Assembly: GCA_964538085.1 (NCBI GenBank)
Contig: CAZIDF010000009.1
Coordinates: 62,001 to 126,000 of the forward strand
Direction: 5' to 3'
Source of the DNA: G020348385 sp964538085
GTDB taxonomy: Bacteria; Acidobacteriota; Aminicenantia; Aminicenantales; Aminicenantaceae
Length of the DNA stretch: 64,000 bases
Part shown: positions 7,603 through 17,900 of the stretch, one piece after another
How the letters are laid out: the number at the start of each line of letters is the position of its first letter
Numbering within the stretch: position 1 is the first letter of the stretch
The notes under the pieces: model-generated
What the model was told of the DNA's origin: nothing
The model's input: only the letters and a program-made list of their open reading frames with translations
Database searches by the model: none
Made by a program: the position numbers and the translations under genes

Positions 7603-8007
7603 ATGATTAAAGTCAACACATCAAGCTTCGTTCCCATTTATGAACAGATAAAAAAAGAGTTTAAAAAGGAGCTCTTTAGGGGGGATATAAAACCGAATGA
7701 TCCATTGCCCTCCATAAGGGATTTGGCCACAGAACTCCTGATCAATCCCAACACCGTGGCCCGCGCCTATAGGGAATTGGAGATGGAAGGCTTCATCTAC
7801 ACGCGTAAAGGAAAGGGTTGCTATGTTGCGGATGATTCCACAAAGCATATGATCGAAGAACGAAATTCAATCTTGTCACAGAGTTTTGACGAAACGATTC
7901 GGGATGCAAAAAAATATGGCCTGCTCCCTGAGGAAATCAAAAAACTCTTCGGTGAGAGACTGAGTGTTTCTCAAGAAGTCATGGAAAAAGGAGAAGACAA
8001 TGAGTGA
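7603..8007 (+). CDS. GntR-family repressor, YtrA subfamily
   Basis: A 134-residue regulator. Residues 10-78 are the GntR winged helix-turn-helix (YEQIKKEFKKEL, LPSIRDLATELLINPNTVAR, YRELEMEGFIYTRKGKGCYV). Only about 55 residues follow, far too short for a FadR or HutC effector domain but typical of YtrA regulators. YtrA proteins dimerise and repress adjacent ABC transporter operons, often induced by cell-wall-active compounds. AGAGGG precedes the ATG. The ABC ATPase gene starts inside the last codons (overlap of 8 bases), so translation is coupled. The palindrome at its promoter is the expected binding site. Confidence 0.9.
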   Translation: MIKVNTSSFVPIYEQIKKEFKKELFRGDIKPNDPLPSIRDLATELLINPNTVARAYRELEMEGFIYTRKGKGCYVADDSTKHMIEERNSILSQSFDETIRDAKKYGLLPEEIKKLFGERLSVSQEVMEKGEDNE

Positions 8008-8875
8008 TATTCTACGAGCGAAAAATCTATACAAGAGTTTTGGACGAAAACACGTTCTCAACGACTTCAGTATGTCTTTAGAAGAGGGGAAGGTTTATGG
8101 GCTTCTTGGAAAAAATGGGGAAGGGAAGACCACCTTGATCCGGATGATCATGGGTATCATTCCCTGTGACAAAGGCAAGATCCATTACAAGGAAAGTGAG
8201 ATCAAATTCAATCATCCCCTTTATAAAAAAGAGGTGGGCTACATTGCTGAAGAGTCCATTTTTTTCGGCTGGATGACCATCCGGGACTTGATGGCCTTTA
8301 ATTCCTCTTTTTACTCCAAATGGAACGAGAACAGAGCCAAGGATTTGTTGGATCGGTTCGATCTGGAAGGAAGACTCAAGATCAAAACCCTTTCCAGGGG
8401 TATGAAACTCAAGCTGGGATTGATCGTTGCTCTGGCCGCAGAACCAGAGCTGTTGATACTGGATGATCCCACCTCCGGGATGGATGTTCCCACTCGCCAT
8501 GATTTTCTCAAAGGGATAATAAGCGAAATATTAGAACAGGGCACTTCGATTCTATTCTCATCCCATATGGTGCATGAACTGGAAGGGATCATCGATCATC
8601 TAGGCATTCTTCATGACGGGAAACTCATCCTGGAAGACAACTTCGAAAAGGTGAAAAACAACGCAAAAAAAGTCCATCTTGTGTTTGATGGATCCGTTCC
8701 CGATGGGATCGACATCGAGGGAATGCTGACCAAACAGACCGATGGCAATAAATGCGATCTTGGGATTTATCCTTGGAGTGAAGATGTGAAAAAAGGACTT
8801 GAAGCGCTGCATCCCACAAAGATGGATACGGAATCCATGACACTGGAAGAGATATTCATCCATTTTGTATCTTGA
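8000..8875 (+). CDS. ABC transporter ATP-binding protein (YtrB-like)
   Basis: 291 residues from an ATG at 8000 with AAAAGGAG upstream; an in-frame ATG at 7964 lies deeper in gntR and lacks this signal. Walker A is GLLGKNGEGKTT (about 33-44), the signature motif is LSRGMKLKLG (about 134) and Walker B is LLILDDPTSGMD (about 152). The usual catalytic Glu after the Walker B Asp is Asp here (DDPT). The switch His is in SSHMVHELE. It energises the permease encoded next, probably as a homodimer. Residues 215-291 form a C-terminal extension seen in many ABC-2 exporters. Confidence 0.9.
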   Translation: MSDILRAKNLYKSFGRKHVLNDFSMSLEEGKVYGLLGKNGEGKTTLIRMIMGIIPCDKGKIHYKESEIKFNHPLYKKEVGYIAEESIFFGWMTIRDLMAFNSSFYSKWNENRAKDLLDRFDLEGRLKIKTLSRGMKLKLGLIVALAAEPELLILDDPTSGMDVPTRHDFLKGIISEILEQGTSILFSSHMVHELEGIIDHLGILHDGKLILEDNFEKVKNNAKKVHLVFDGSVPDGIDIEGMLTKQTDGNKCDLGIYPWSEDVKKGLEALHPTKMDTESMTLEEIFIHFVS

Positions 8876-8895
8876 AGGGGACACAGGAGGTTTTG

Positions 8896-10773
8896 ATGTT
8901 TGCAAAAATATTCATTAAGGAATGGAAAGAAAACGTTCTGATATTTTCTTTGGCCAACTTTATGATGGCTGCGTTGATCATCCTCAATTTAACCGGCCAA
9001 GAAGAGATGACTATTTATTCCTCCGGCATGTTCCTGCTGCTGTTTTTGCCATTAGCGGCCCTTTTGATCGGCTCTGGTGGATTTTACACGGAACACAAAG
9101 ATAATGCCTGGATCTATCTCTTTTCCCGTCCGATCAAAAAAGAATCTCTCTGGATTTTTAAGTATGTATCCCAATTGAGTATCCTCATAGTCATCTTTGT
9201 TATTTTTTATTTTGTCAGACGTTTTTTGCCCGGATTAGATAAGATCTTTCAAGATTTAGACCTGAATTATCCTGCCGCTTTCGGTAAGTTTACTTTATCC
9301 TTGTATATTGTTATGCCCCTGATAGCTTTTACCATCTCTTTCTCCCTTTCCATGCTCCATGATAAACAGTTCATTGTCATTTTTGTGTCCATCCTAATTG
9401 GCACAGCGCTGATATTTGCTTGGCAATATTATGTGTATTTTTTGTGGGCACAAGGATTTTACCTCAAAAATGAAGGGATTTTTTCTCTGTTTTTCACTTT
9501 GAGTTTTGTTTTTGCCTCGATCCTGACTCTTGCCAGATCGGATTTTTCCCAAGTGGGAAAGAAAATTTTTCGTTTCTCAAAATATTTGCTCATCTTTCTC
9601 ATTATCTCTTTCTTTATCAGCACGGTCTGGGTCACAAGAGGACAGATCTTTTCTTCCAACGGAAGCTTTTCCATCTGGTATGACCAAGTTTATCAAGGCA
9701 GTCTTTATTTCCAAGATTTTAGACAAGGAATTTTGCGCTACAATCCGGATCGAGAGAAAATCGAAAAGCTGAACAAAGAGTCAAGGTTCTCTTTTGAATC
9801 TTTTTCCTTGAGAGCGGGAAAAATCCTATTCCTCCAGATCAAGAGCAGGAGGCAGTGGACTCACGATCTCTGGATCATGAATACCGACGGAACCGGTGCA
9901 AGACCGTTGGTCGAGTCCTCCGAAAAGGATTCCCTGTTTTATAAGAAGCGAACAATATCCTTCATTCTTTCGCCCGATGCCAATAGAGTGGCTTTTATAA
10001 CAACTCATGACGAAAAAGTAGGAGAGAGGAGTGTCCCGATTCACACGCTGTGGCGGATGAACACGGACGGAACAGGTTTGAAAAGCCGGATCCTGGATGT
10101 CCCTGAGTCGCATGAAGCTTCATTGATTTCCTGGCCTTCCTACGGAGATGATCTCGTTGTCCTGATCACTACGGGGCCATTTGTTCGCCAAAAATCTTCC
10201 CAGATAAGATTGGTTGATCTTGACGAGGATACAAGTCAAGTTTTGGCAGAAGATGTCCTCGTGCCTCCTGTCTGGCGTCTTTCTCCCAGCCAGGATTACC
10301 TGACGTATAAAATTCGAAATATCGATCAGAACAAAGAGAGTTTGATTATATTAGATCTCAAAAACCTGGAAACCACGGAATTGTTTTCAGCCAACTTCCT
10401 GAAGTTGTGGAAAGGGAAATGGAGTCCTGACGGCCGCAAACTTGCTTTTTCCAGAGAAAGAGAGTTGTGGGTATACGACATAATGGAAAAAAAGCTCGAA
10501 AAAATAAGCATACGAAATTATGAATATGAGATCGGATTCGACTGGACAATGGATGGACAAAAATTCATCCTCTTGGCTCCGGTCGACGGGGAGAATCAAT
10601 TGGTCATCTTGGATAAAAAATTCCAGGAAGAAAAGACGATCAAGATCCCGATGCAATTCAAGGGAGCCATAACTGTCAGGGTTTTGGAAAATGGAGCCAT
10701 CCTGAAGGGAACGGTCAAGGGACACTTCTGGTATGTGGACCTCGAGACCGAAGAATGGAAAAAAGTCTATTGA
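8896..10773 (+). CDS. ABC-2 type permease fused to a TolB/WD40-like beta-propeller
   Basis: 625 residues. The ATG at 8896 lies 5 bases after CAGGAGG and is preferred over an upstream TTG at 8872. The N-terminal 260 residues contain about six or seven membrane segments (for example FSLANFMMAALIILNL, then LLLFLPLAALLIGSGGF), an ABC-2 permease layout. The C-terminal 350 residues are soluble and carry repeated TolB/DPP-IV-like propeller motifs (LWIMNTDGTGARPL, LWRMNTDGTGLKS, PDGRKLAFSRERELWVYD). The two parts are normally found in separate proteins. An exported propeller would face the periplasm and might sense or capture the transported ligand; this is inference. The next gene starts at the stop codon (TGATG). 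Confidence 0.8.
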   Translation: MFAKIFIKEWKENVLIFSLANFMMAALIILNLTGQEEMTIYSSGMFLLLFLPLAALLIGSGGFYTEHKDNAWIYLFSRPIKKESLWIFKYVSQLSILIVIFVIFYFVRRFLPGLDKIFQDLDLNYPAAFGKFTLSLYIVMPLIAFTISFSLSMLHDKQFIVIFVSILIGTALIFAWQYYVYFLWAQGFYLKNEGIFSLFFTLSFVFASILTLARSDFSQVGKKIFRFSKYLLIFLIISFFISTVWVTRGQIFSSNGSFSIWYDQVYQGSLYFQDFRQGILRYNPDREKIEKLNKESRFSFESFSLRAGKILFLQIKSRRQWTHDLWIMNTDGTGARPLVESSEKDSLFYKKRTISFILSPDANRVAFITTHDEKVGERSVPIHTLWRMNTDGTGLKSRILDVPESHEASLISWPSYGDDLVVLITTGPFVRQKSSQIRLVDLDEDTSQVLAEDVLVPPVWRLSPSQDYLTYKIRNIDQNKESLIILDLKNLETTELFSANFLKLWKGKWSPDGRKLAFSRERELWVYDIMEKKLEKISIRNYEYEIGFDWTMDGQKFILLAPVDGENQLVILDKKFQEEKTIKIPMQFKGAITVRVLENGAILKGTVKGHFWYVDLETEEWKKVY

Positions 10774-12053
10774 TGAAAAAATCATACCTGATATTTTTAT
10801 TCTTCACTATTTCGGCAATTATTTTAATCGGTTCGACCAGTTATCCATTGTGTCAAGAAACGAAAATAGAACATCATAATGGAGTGACCATCATTTCCAA
10901 CCAAAAAACTCCCCAACCTGAAACCGGCATTCCTATCCGCCTCGTGTTCACAGAGGAGCTTTCCATCGGAGTGGAAGAGGGTGAGGAATACTACATGTTC
11001 GGCAACCGGGTTTATTTCAACGTAGATGTGGATGGCAATTTTTACGTGAATGACTGGGACAAAAAATGTATCCGGAAATTCGACCCGGATGGAAAATACC
11101 TCCTCACCATCGGCAGGCCGGGACAGGGTCCTGGAGAATTTCAGAACGTGTGGCACCCCAGATTCGATAAAAACAACAACTTGTACGTTTCGGATAACGC
11201 GGGCAGTCGCAGAATCTCCGTTTTTAACAGAAGAGGAGAATTCCTAAAACTTATCAGGGTCCCGATAGATTTGAGAGACATCACCATCAACTCTCAGGGA
11301 TACTATCTCGGCTATTATTCCACGATGATCGAAGACCCAAAGGGTGACTCAGCCACCACAGTTTTTGGACTGTTCGATATTAAATTTCAGCTCCTCAGGG
11401 AATTCCACAAAACGACACGTGAGTTCAAACCTCCCACAGGAAAGGGTGCAGATTCTCGAGCCCAATTTCTTGCAAATTTGCTGGGAGATGGTGCTTTTAA
11501 ACCAACCACGACCTTCTTTATAGCCGAAGATGACCTCATCTATTTTGGCTTTCCTGATAGCTACGAAATAAAGGTGTTTTCTCCCGAGGGAAAGCTCCAA
11601 AAACTTATCCAGAGAGAGTACGATCCCATAAAAGTGGGGAAAAAACATATACAGGGCTTCATCGATATTCAAGAAAATGAATTCTTCCGGTTTACTCAGT
11701 ATCCGGAGGATATGAAGGAAAAAGTGTATGAGCTAATCGAATATCCCAAACACAAACCTGCATACGATTCCTTCACCCTGATGGAAAACGGATGGATCTT
11801 TGTGGTTGTGGACTACATCGAACCTGAATCCACACTCATAGATCTTTTCGACCGGCAGGGAAAGTACATCGCTCAGTTCGAGGCTATAATCCCGGTACAG
11901 AATTTAATTTTCAAGAACGGTAAAGCCTATGCATTGGCCATCGAAAATGACTACAGATACGTGAAAAGATACGGATGTGAATTTCAAGAGTACAAAAAAA
12001 ATAAATGGATAAGGAAAGATATGCCAAAACTGCCCAGAGAAAAGGGAACATGA
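10773..12053 (+). CDS. Exported six-bladed beta-propeller protein 1
   Basis: 426 residues beginning at an ATG that overlaps the permease stop (TGATG). A signal peptide covers about residues 1-28 (MKKSYLIFLFFTISAIILIG). The body has repeats of the six-bladed propeller type: FYVNDWDKKCIRKFDPDGKY, IGRPGQGPGEFQ (about 105-116), LYVSDNAGSRRISVFNRRGE and IYFGFPDSYEIKVFSPEGK. Such proteins are abundant in Bacteroidota and Aminicenantes but have no agreed function. Coupling to an ABC permease that itself ends in a propeller suggests that they work together in the periplasm or outside the cell. Confidence 0.8.
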   Translation: MKKSYLIFLFFTISAIILIGSTSYPLCQETKIEHHNGVTIISNQKTPQPETGIPIRLVFTEELSIGVEEGEEYYMFGNRVYFNVDVDGNFYVNDWDKKCIRKFDPDGKYLLTIGRPGQGPGEFQNVWHPRFDKNNNLYVSDNAGSRRISVFNRRGEFLKLIRVPIDLRDITINSQGYYLGYYSTMIEDPKGDSATTVFGLFDIKFQLLREFHKTTREFKPPTGKGADSRAQFLANLLGDGAFKPTTTFFIAEDDLIYFGFPDSYEIKVFSPEGKLQKLIQREYDPIKVGKKHIQGFIDIQENEFFRFTQYPEDMKEKVYELIEYPKHKPAYDSFTLMENGWIFVVVDYIEPESTLIDLFDRQGKYIAQFEAIIPVQNLIFKNGKAYALAIENDYRYVKRYGCEFQEYKKNKWIRKDMPKLPREKGT

Positions 12054-13195
12054 AAAGACGAGTATATTTTTTATTGATATTGTCCATGTTTTTCTACTGT
12101 GGACCGAATAAAAGTGAACGGATCGAAAGGCTAATCGAAGACGGAGAGGAAGTGGTTGTCAATCATCTGGAGCCACACAAAATCAAAGGAGAGTCGTCTA
12201 CATTCACCCTGGAAGAAGAATTCAGGATCGATACAGAAAGCGAGGATCTTGCTGATTTGGGCATTAGAGGTATAGATGAACTAGATGTGGATTCAGGAGG
12301 GGACATATATCTTTCCACCGGCGAACAAGTGTTGAATTTCGACAACACCGGAGAGTTTGTCCAAGCCATCGGCCGGACCGGCCAGGGACCCGGCGAGTAT
12401 CAGATGGCGACTGGACTGAGAATAACGGATTCCGGCCAACTGTCTTTTTTTGATGCAGAAAATTCCAAATTTTTATTTTTTAATCCTGACGGGACTTTGG
12501 CGAAAGAAATAAAAAAGACGGCGGGAATGTTCACTTTTGTAGGATTATATCTGGACAACGGCCATTTTTTGTTGAGAGAAAGAACCGATGAGCCGAAAAA
12601 GGGGATCAGAACTTTTCACTTTGTCCTCTTTGATGAACGTTTTGAAAAAATCACAGACCTGATTCCCAGCTTCTGGATAGAAATTCCCTATTTCCAGACC
12701 GATAAAATCAGCCTCCTGGGCTATAGCATGAGTCATGCCATAGCAGATGGAAAAATTTATGTTTCCAGCAATATAACGGACGATTTGGAAATCGAAATGT
12801 ATAACTTCCAGGGCGACTTGATCGGAAAAATAAGAAAAAAATCGGAAAGAGGAGCAGTTCCAAGGGAATATAAAGAAAGAGTCATCGAAAGATGGAAAAG
12901 CTCCCCTGCGTGGGAAGAACTGAATTTCAAAGAGAAACATTATTTTCCCGATTATTTCCCTCCTTTCAAGGAATTGTGGGTCGATGAGGAAGGAAGAATT
13001 TTTGTGGAGACGTATGAAGAGGGTGCAGAACCAGATGAGATTCTTTTTCAAATTTTTAATCCGGATGGAATTTTTATCGGCACCAAATATCTCAAAGAAG
13101 CAAGGTCAAGAAAATTCAAAAACAATCATCTGTACTGTATATCCAGGAAAGAAAGTGGATTCGATGAATTGATTGCTCACAAAATTATTTGGTAA
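12050..13195 (+). CDS. Exported six-bladed beta-propeller protein 2 (putative lipoprotein)
   Basis: 381 residues; the ATG overlaps the previous TGA as ATGA. The N-terminus MKRRVYFLLILSMFFYCG is a signal peptide with a plausible though non-canonical lipobox (FFYC). A propeller motif IGRTGQGPGEYQ (about 107-118) matches IGRPGQGPGEFQ in protein 1, and IYLSTGEQVLNFDNTGEF and LFFNPDGTLAKE are blade-like. The two propellers are paralogues by motif but differ elsewhere. This is the last gene of the coupled five-gene operon; a gap of 142 bases follows before the WD40 gene. Confidence 0.78.
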   Translation: MKRRVYFLLILSMFFYCGPNKSERIERLIEDGEEVVVNHLEPHKIKGESSTFTLEEEFRIDTESEDLADLGIRGIDELDVDSGGDIYLSTGEQVLNFDNTGEFVQAIGRTGQGPGEYQMATGLRITDSGQLSFFDAENSKFLFFNPDGTLAKEIKKTAGMFTFVGLYLDNGHFLLRERTDEPKKGIRTFHFVLFDERFEKITDLIPSFWIEIPYFQTDKISLLGYSMSHAIADGKIYVSSNITDDLEIEMYNFQGDLIGKIRKKSERGAVPREYKERVIERWKSSPAWEELNFKEKHYFPDYFPPFKELWVDEEGRIFVETYEEGAEPDEILFQIFNPDGIFIGTKYLKEARSRKFKNNHLYCISRKESGFDELIAHKIIW

Positions 13196-13337
13196 GAATA
13201 ATTGGGGCTTTCCCGCATAGTATCCCACATTCCGTTTGAGTTGACTACTCATTACTTTATTGTTAAATTGAGAAGAATTGTGCAACAACAGGAATAAGTC
13301 ACTGAGTCAATTGTATATTTATCAAGGAGGCATAGGG

Positions 13338-14870
13338 ATGCTCAAAAAATCAGGTCTATTCAGCATCATGCTTTTGTGTGTTTTTTCCCTATCTGTTTTT
13401 GCTCAGGAGATCGATCTTATCGATAAAGCTCCTCAGGCAAAATGGGGAACCACTGCCGGAGATACGCTTGCATTCGGCGCTGATGGAAGGGAACGGGGAA
13501 CAGTAAGGTATGAACATGATGGCGTTCTCGAAGATGGAAAACAACGCGCGAGGGTATTATATACCCATCCGCAATGGAAAGTTTATGGAAATATTCTCGG
13601 GACCTTTTCGGACATATCGATTCCTAAAGAAGGCGGAAAACTCATTATCGCAGGGGGATTTCTCCAGGGAGCACAGGCATCGGATGGCGTGAAATTTTCC
13701 GTCCATTTCAATCCGACAGCAGAAAGCACGGAGACTCCACAAAATGTGAAAGTGAAAAGACGGGTGCCGATGGATCAGAGAATGGGCATAGCCTCTGGCC
13801 GTGTTCTCGGGACCTTCGATGCCAAATACGACGGCAAGATCGATAGAGTGGAAGCGGATCTAAAAGATGTCGCAGGGCAGACCGGCGATATCATCCTGGC
13901 TGTTCAGGCTATGAATACATCAGATTTTGACTGGGCTGTTTGGACGATTGCCAAGCTCGTTTTTGGAGATGTGCAAGAACCTACTCAACCCATCCTGCAT
14001 AAAACCCTCAGAGGACATAATAATCGGATTTACCGGGCCAGTTTCAGCCCTAACAGCCGGTATGTCGTCACTGCCAGCGGAGATAGCTTGGCCAAGGTGT
14101 GGGATGTGAATTCAGGGAACATGGTAATGGCGCTCAAAGGCCATTCCAGCCATGTTTTTTCTGCACAATTCAGTCCGAACAATAGCCGTGTGGTCACAGC
14201 AGGAGGAGAGACGGCCAAGATTTGGGAGGTTTCGACCGGTACCCAGATCAAAATGCTCATCGGACATTCCAAGAGAGTCTCCTCAGCCGCATACAGCCCG
14301 GATGGGGGGGTGATCGTGACAACGAGCGAGGACGGAACAGCCAAGCTCTGGAATGCTCAAACCGGAAAAGAGATCCGATCTATCGACGTCAAACAGGGCT
14401 GGGTTTATGATGCCGCTTTCCATCCCAACGGCAAGTCCGTGGTTATCGGAGCCCAAGGCGGTTTGGTCGGTCTCTGGGATGTTGCAAATGGCCGTCAAAT
14501 CCGGACGTTTTCCGGGCATACCAGGGCGATCACTTCGGTCGCTTTCAGCCCGGACGGTCGCTTTATCGGGACCTCCAGCATAGACAACACGGCGAAAATT
14601 TGGGAGGCGGGGAGCGGACGCTTGGTGCAAACACTGCAAGGCGACACCATCGGTCAGGTGAGCTTCAGCGCGGATAACAAATATGTCATCACCGCCAATG
14701 TGGGAGGAGTAGCCAAAGTGTGGAACATCCAGGATGGAAAAGAGTTGATGACGATCGAGCACTCTTCACCCGCACAACGCGTTTTTTCTGCAACGTTTAG
14801 CCCAGATGGGAAGTATATAGTTACAGCTGGCGATGATCAGACAGCCAAGATTTGGAGAATGACAAAATAA
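13338..14870 (+). CDS. Secreted WD40-repeat protein
   Basis: 510 residues from an ATG preceded by AAGGAGG at 7 bases. A signal peptide ends near FSLSVFAQ (about 22). Residues 25-210 form an unrecognised beta-rich domain (it includes RGTVRYEHDGVLEDGKQRAR). Residues 220-510 hold seven WD40 blades, recognisable by their ends AKVWDV, AKIWEV, AKLWNA, VGLWDV, AKIWEA, AKVWNI and AKIWRM, so a closed seven-bladed propeller is expected. WD40 propellers scaffold protein complexes; here the protein should act outside the cytoplasm. It has its own ribosome-binding site and gap, so it may not belong to the preceding operon. Confidence 0.85.
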   Translation: MLKKSGLFSIMLLCVFSLSVFAQEIDLIDKAPQAKWGTTAGDTLAFGADGRERGTVRYEHDGVLEDGKQRARVLYTHPQWKVYGNILGTFSDISIPKEGGKLIIAGGFLQGAQASDGVKFSVHFNPTAESTETPQNVKVKRRVPMDQRMGIASGRVLGTFDAKYDGKIDRVEADLKDVAGQTGDIILAVQAMNTSDFDWAVWTIAKLVFGDVQEPTQPILHKTLRGHNNRIYRASFSPNSRYVVTASGDSLAKVWDVNSGNMVMALKGHSSHVFSAQFSPNNSRVVTAGGETAKIWEVSTGTQIKMLIGHSKRVSSAAYSPDGGVIVTTSEDGTAKLWNAQTGKEIRSIDVKQGWVYDAAFHPNGKSVVIGAQGGLVGLWDVANGRQIRTFSGHTRAITSVAFSPDGRFIGTSSIDNTAKIWEAGSGRLVQTLQGDTIGQVSFSADNKYVITANVGGVAKVWNIQDGKELMTIEHSSPAQRVFSATFSPDGKYIVTAGDDQTAKIWRMTK

Positions 14871-14929
14871 CACCATAGAAACAGTCTTATAATTTGGTTG
14901 AAGATTTGAGAATCCTATAGGTTAGGTCC

Positions 14930-17900
14930 ATGAGAATTACGCAAATATCCGTCAAGAGACCTGTGACTACGCTCATGTTTTTTCTGGGCATCGTTCTTCT
15001 CGGGTTTGTCTCCCTCAGGGAATTGAGCGTGGATCTTCTTCCGAATATCAGCTATCCACGTCTCTCTGTGATTACACAGTATCAAGGAGTAGCTCCTGAA
15101 GAGATCGAAACATTGATTACTACACCCCTGGAATCGGCTGTCAGCCGAATCCCAGGTTTACGTCGCGTGGAATCTGTGTCCAAGGAGGGTGTTTCCTTTA
15201 TGACATTGGAATTCTCTTGGGGAACAGATATGGATTTTGCCATGCTCCACACGCGGGAAAAACTGGATGGGGCCCAACCCATGCTGCCCGAAGATATCGA
15301 AGAACCCACCATTATTCCTCTCGATCCTCAGAGCCGGCCTATCATCATTCTTTCTGTCTCCGGTCCAAGAACCCTCCTCGAACTCAAAGAGTTCTCCGAA
15401 GAGGTCATCAAACCGAGGCTTGAACAGATCGAAGGGATCGGATCAGCCGAGATCGCTGGGGGTGTCGAAAGAGAGATCCAGGTCGAGATAGATCCCCAGC
15501 TCATGTCTCTGTATGAGTTGAGCGTCTCGGCAATATCCAGTCGGATCCAGGCTTTCAACCGGAATATCCAGGGAGGAAGTGTCCGAAAAGGCCGGTTCAA
15601 GTATGCCCTGCGTATCGTCGGCGAATTCGAGCACGTGGATGAAATAGGGGAGATCAGCTTGAAAACGACCAAAGAACGGGGAGTCATCAAGCTGAAAAAT
15701 GTGGCGACAATCAATGACTCGATCAAAGAAAGAGAAGGCCTGACTCGTCTCAATGGAAGCGAAAGCATCGGGATTTTGGTCAGAAAAGAATCCGGCGCTA
15801 ACACGGTCGAAGTAACAAAGCTTGCACGGGATATATTGGAAGAAATCACACAAGAAAACGATCAGATCGACATCCTGATCGTGTCCGAACAGGCCAAATA
15901 CATAGAAAATGCTATCTCGTCGGTGTTGATGTCCATCATCTTTGGAGGAATACTGGCCTTTTTCGTCCTGATCATCTTTCTCCAGGATCTCAAAACGCCG
16001 TCCATCATCGCTATCGTCATCCCGATTTCTATCATCGCCACTTTCAACATGCTCTACTTCAAAGATATCACCCTGAATATCATGTCGTTAGGAGGCCTTG
16101 CCTTAGGATGCGGAATGCTGGTGGACAACTCCATCGTTGTTTCCGAGAGCATTTTCCGGCATAGATCCCTCGGCAAATCCCTTCTCGAGGCGGCATTGTC
16201 AGGGACCAAGGAAGTCGGCATGGCGGTCACGGCATCGACCTTAACGAGCATATCCGTCTTTCTACCGATCATCTATGTTCATGGAGTCGCAGGTCAACTA
16301 TTCAAAGATCAAGCGCTGACGGTTACCTTCGCTCTTGTTTCATCTTTGATCGTCTCCTTGACATTGCTTCCGATGCTTGCATCTCGCCGATTGGATATAA
16401 AAAAAGATAAAAAGAGAGCAAACGATACGGGAGACATAGACCAGCCCAAAGCACAGAGGAAAAAATCCAAATGGCGTTACCTGGGCCTGCCGTACAAGGG
16501 CTTCCGGTGGCTCGTTTATTTTCTTTTTAAAGGGATTTATTGGATCCTCAATTTCTTATTCAGCTTTATCGTCCAAGCCGTCCTTTTGATCGTCCATTAT
16601 GTGGCAACCCCTTTCAGGCCTGTTGTGCGGGTCGTTTTCAAGTCATATAACGCTTTTTATGAAAAGTTTGCCCATGTATACCATCGATTTCTCCTTTGGA
16701 GCCTGGATAACAAAGGCAAGGTTATCCTGGGATCATTTTGTTTTTTTGCTATAACTATTTTTGTGGCGATGCAAATCCCTCAAGAACTGATGCCCAAGCC
16801 AGAAACAGTCTCATTCGAGGCCAACCTGAAAACACCGATAGACTTTTCATTCGAGCAAACGGCCGAGGTGGTCGCTTCCCTCGAACAATCACTGGGTCAG
16901 AACAAAAGCGTGAAGGATTACTTTTCCCAAGTCGGGATCGTTTCAGGCTTAGAAAGCCAAAATCCGGATATCTCGGTCAATTCGGGTAGAATCTATGTGG
17001 AAGTGGATCGATCATCCGCGGTTGATGATGCCATCGACTATTTAAGGGAAAGAATGGATAAATTTCCCGGTTTGACCTATTCGATCGTCAAAGAGCAGTC
17101 CACCATGGCCCAGTTTTTAGCATTTTCCACAGCCGAGATAGGATTGAAGATCAAGGGTGACGATCTCAACAAGTTGAATGGGCTGGCCCTACAGCTTGTG
17201 GAAAAATTGAATAACATCCAAGGGATCGCCGATATCGGCACCAATATCGGCGAAGGAAAGCCCGAGTTTTTGATCAAGGTGAGGAAGGGAGCCCTGGAAA
17301 AATATGATGTCTCGGCCGCCACAATCGGCTCCTATTTCACCGATGCAGTCAGGGGAAGAAGAGACACACAGTTCAAGGAGATGGAAAAGAAATACGACAT
17401 CTTGGTCCGTCTCACCGAGGATGTGAGAGACAATATCGAATCCCTTCTGGATGAACAGATCAATCATCAGGGAAACCGTATCCCCTTGCGAGAGCTGGTT
17501 TACTACGAGCTAGCGCGAGGTCCAAAGGAGATCCGCAGAGAAAATCAACAGAGAGAAGTCCTGGTCACCGCCAACTTGCGGGGGACTAAAATCAGCCAGG
17601 TGGCTCCCCAGATCAGGGAGAAGATCGATGAACTGGAGCTGCCGCCCAACTATAGGGTCGTGTTCAGCGGGGAACAGGAGGAGATGGCCAAGTCCTTCCG
17701 GAGTTTAATCTTTGCATTCTCCCTTGCTGTGCTGCTGGTTTACATGATCATGGCCGCTCAGTTCGAGTCCCTCCTGCATCCCTTTTTGATTCTTTTCACC
17801 CTCCCGATGGGAATGACCGGTGCCATATGGGCTTTGTTTATCACGGGGCAAACCTTGAACGTAATCTCTGCCATAGGAATGGTGGTATTGGCAGGGATCG

